Assembly: GCA_021153285.1 (NCBI GenBank)
Contig: JAGKTT010000071.1
Location: 1-6,613, forward strand
DNA length: 6,613 bases
Reading direction: 5' to 3'
DNA from: Bacteroidia bacterium
GTDB taxonomy: Bacteria > Bacteroidota > Bacteroidia > Bacteroidales > UBA932
Part shown: positions 6,541-6,613 of the stretch, piece by piece
How positions within the stretch are numbered: position 1 is the stretch's first letter
Layout of the letters: every line of letters starts with the position of its first letter
Program-made: the position numbers and the translations under genes
The notes under the pieces: model-generated
The model's database searches: none
What the model was told of the DNA's origin: nothing
The model's input: the letters and a program-made list of their open reading frames with translations, nothing else

Positions 6541-6546
6541 GAAAAA

Positions 6547-6613
6547 GTGGCAGCTACCTACTCTCCCACCTGGTGGGGCAGTACCATCGGCGATGGTGAG
6601 CTTAACTTCTCTG
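6547..6613 (-). rRNA. rrf: 5S ribosomal RNA, 3' part (cut by window edge)
   Basis: The minus strand contains the conserved 5S block CAGAGAAGTTAAGC, then GCCGATGGTACTGC (loop E region), then GGTGGGAGAGTAGGT and GCTGCCAC at the 3' end. About 67 nt are present, a little over half of a usual 5S of roughly 110-120 nt; the 5' half lies beyond the right edge. The exact 3' end is estimated. Orientation and the terminator that follows suggest the last gene of a 16S-23S-5S operon running leftwards, convergent with the GT2 gene. Confidence 0.96.

Noticed and set aside
6586..6600. Palindrome ACCATCG-n-CGATGGT at the right end
   Set aside because: It lies inside the 5S rRNA, partly in the conserved GCCGATGGTA block, and needs no separate explanation.
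1..6613. Mobile element, CRISPR array, phage or defence genes
   Set aside because: No transposase, repeat array, attachment-site duplication or foreign-looking gene was seen; all genes are intact core functions.

Overview
The window is ordinary core chromosome from a member of the Bacteroidota, most likely order Bacteroidales. Three things point there: promoter-like TAnnTTTG boxes of the Bacteroidota type, start codons that almost all lack a Shine-Dalgarno (SD) sequence, and a long LepB of the kind common in this phylum. The DUF4199 + family 2 glycosyltransferase pair also fits. I cannot name the genus.

Minus strand, positions 4745 down to 1: thrS (threonyl-tRNA synthetase), infC (IF3), rpmI (L35), rplT (L20), lepB (signal peptidase I), then the first 11 codons of rpmB (L28), cut by the left edge. 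Gaps are 9 to 91 nt and no convincing terminator separates thrS from lepB, so this looks like one translation operon with the secretory signal peptidase appended. rpmB has a possible promoter of its own. The operon would link tRNA charging, initiation and large-subunit assembly.

The best feature in the window is the start of infC. The reading frame has no ATG, GTG or TTG beside its strong SD. It has an ATC exactly 8 nt downstream of AGGAGG, followed by 11 codons of plausible protein before the first ATG. This looks like the classic rare-start autoregulation of IF3. It is also the only strong SD in the window. Between rpmI and rplT a 91-nt gap contains a structured imperfect hairpin close to the rplT start, a candidate L20 autoregulatory element.

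Plus strand, positions 4843 to 6366: a four-helix DUF4199 membrane protein and, 3 nt later, a polyprenyl-phosphate-type GT2 glycosyltransferase, ending in a strong intrinsic terminator. Their promoter lies back to back with that of thrS. At the right edge, on the minus strand and convergent with this pair, is the 3' part of a 5S rRNA gene followed by its own terminator; this is presumably the end of an rRNA operon.

I found no mobile element, CRISPR array, phage gene or broken gene, and no evidence for a wholly new system. The points of interest are regulatory.
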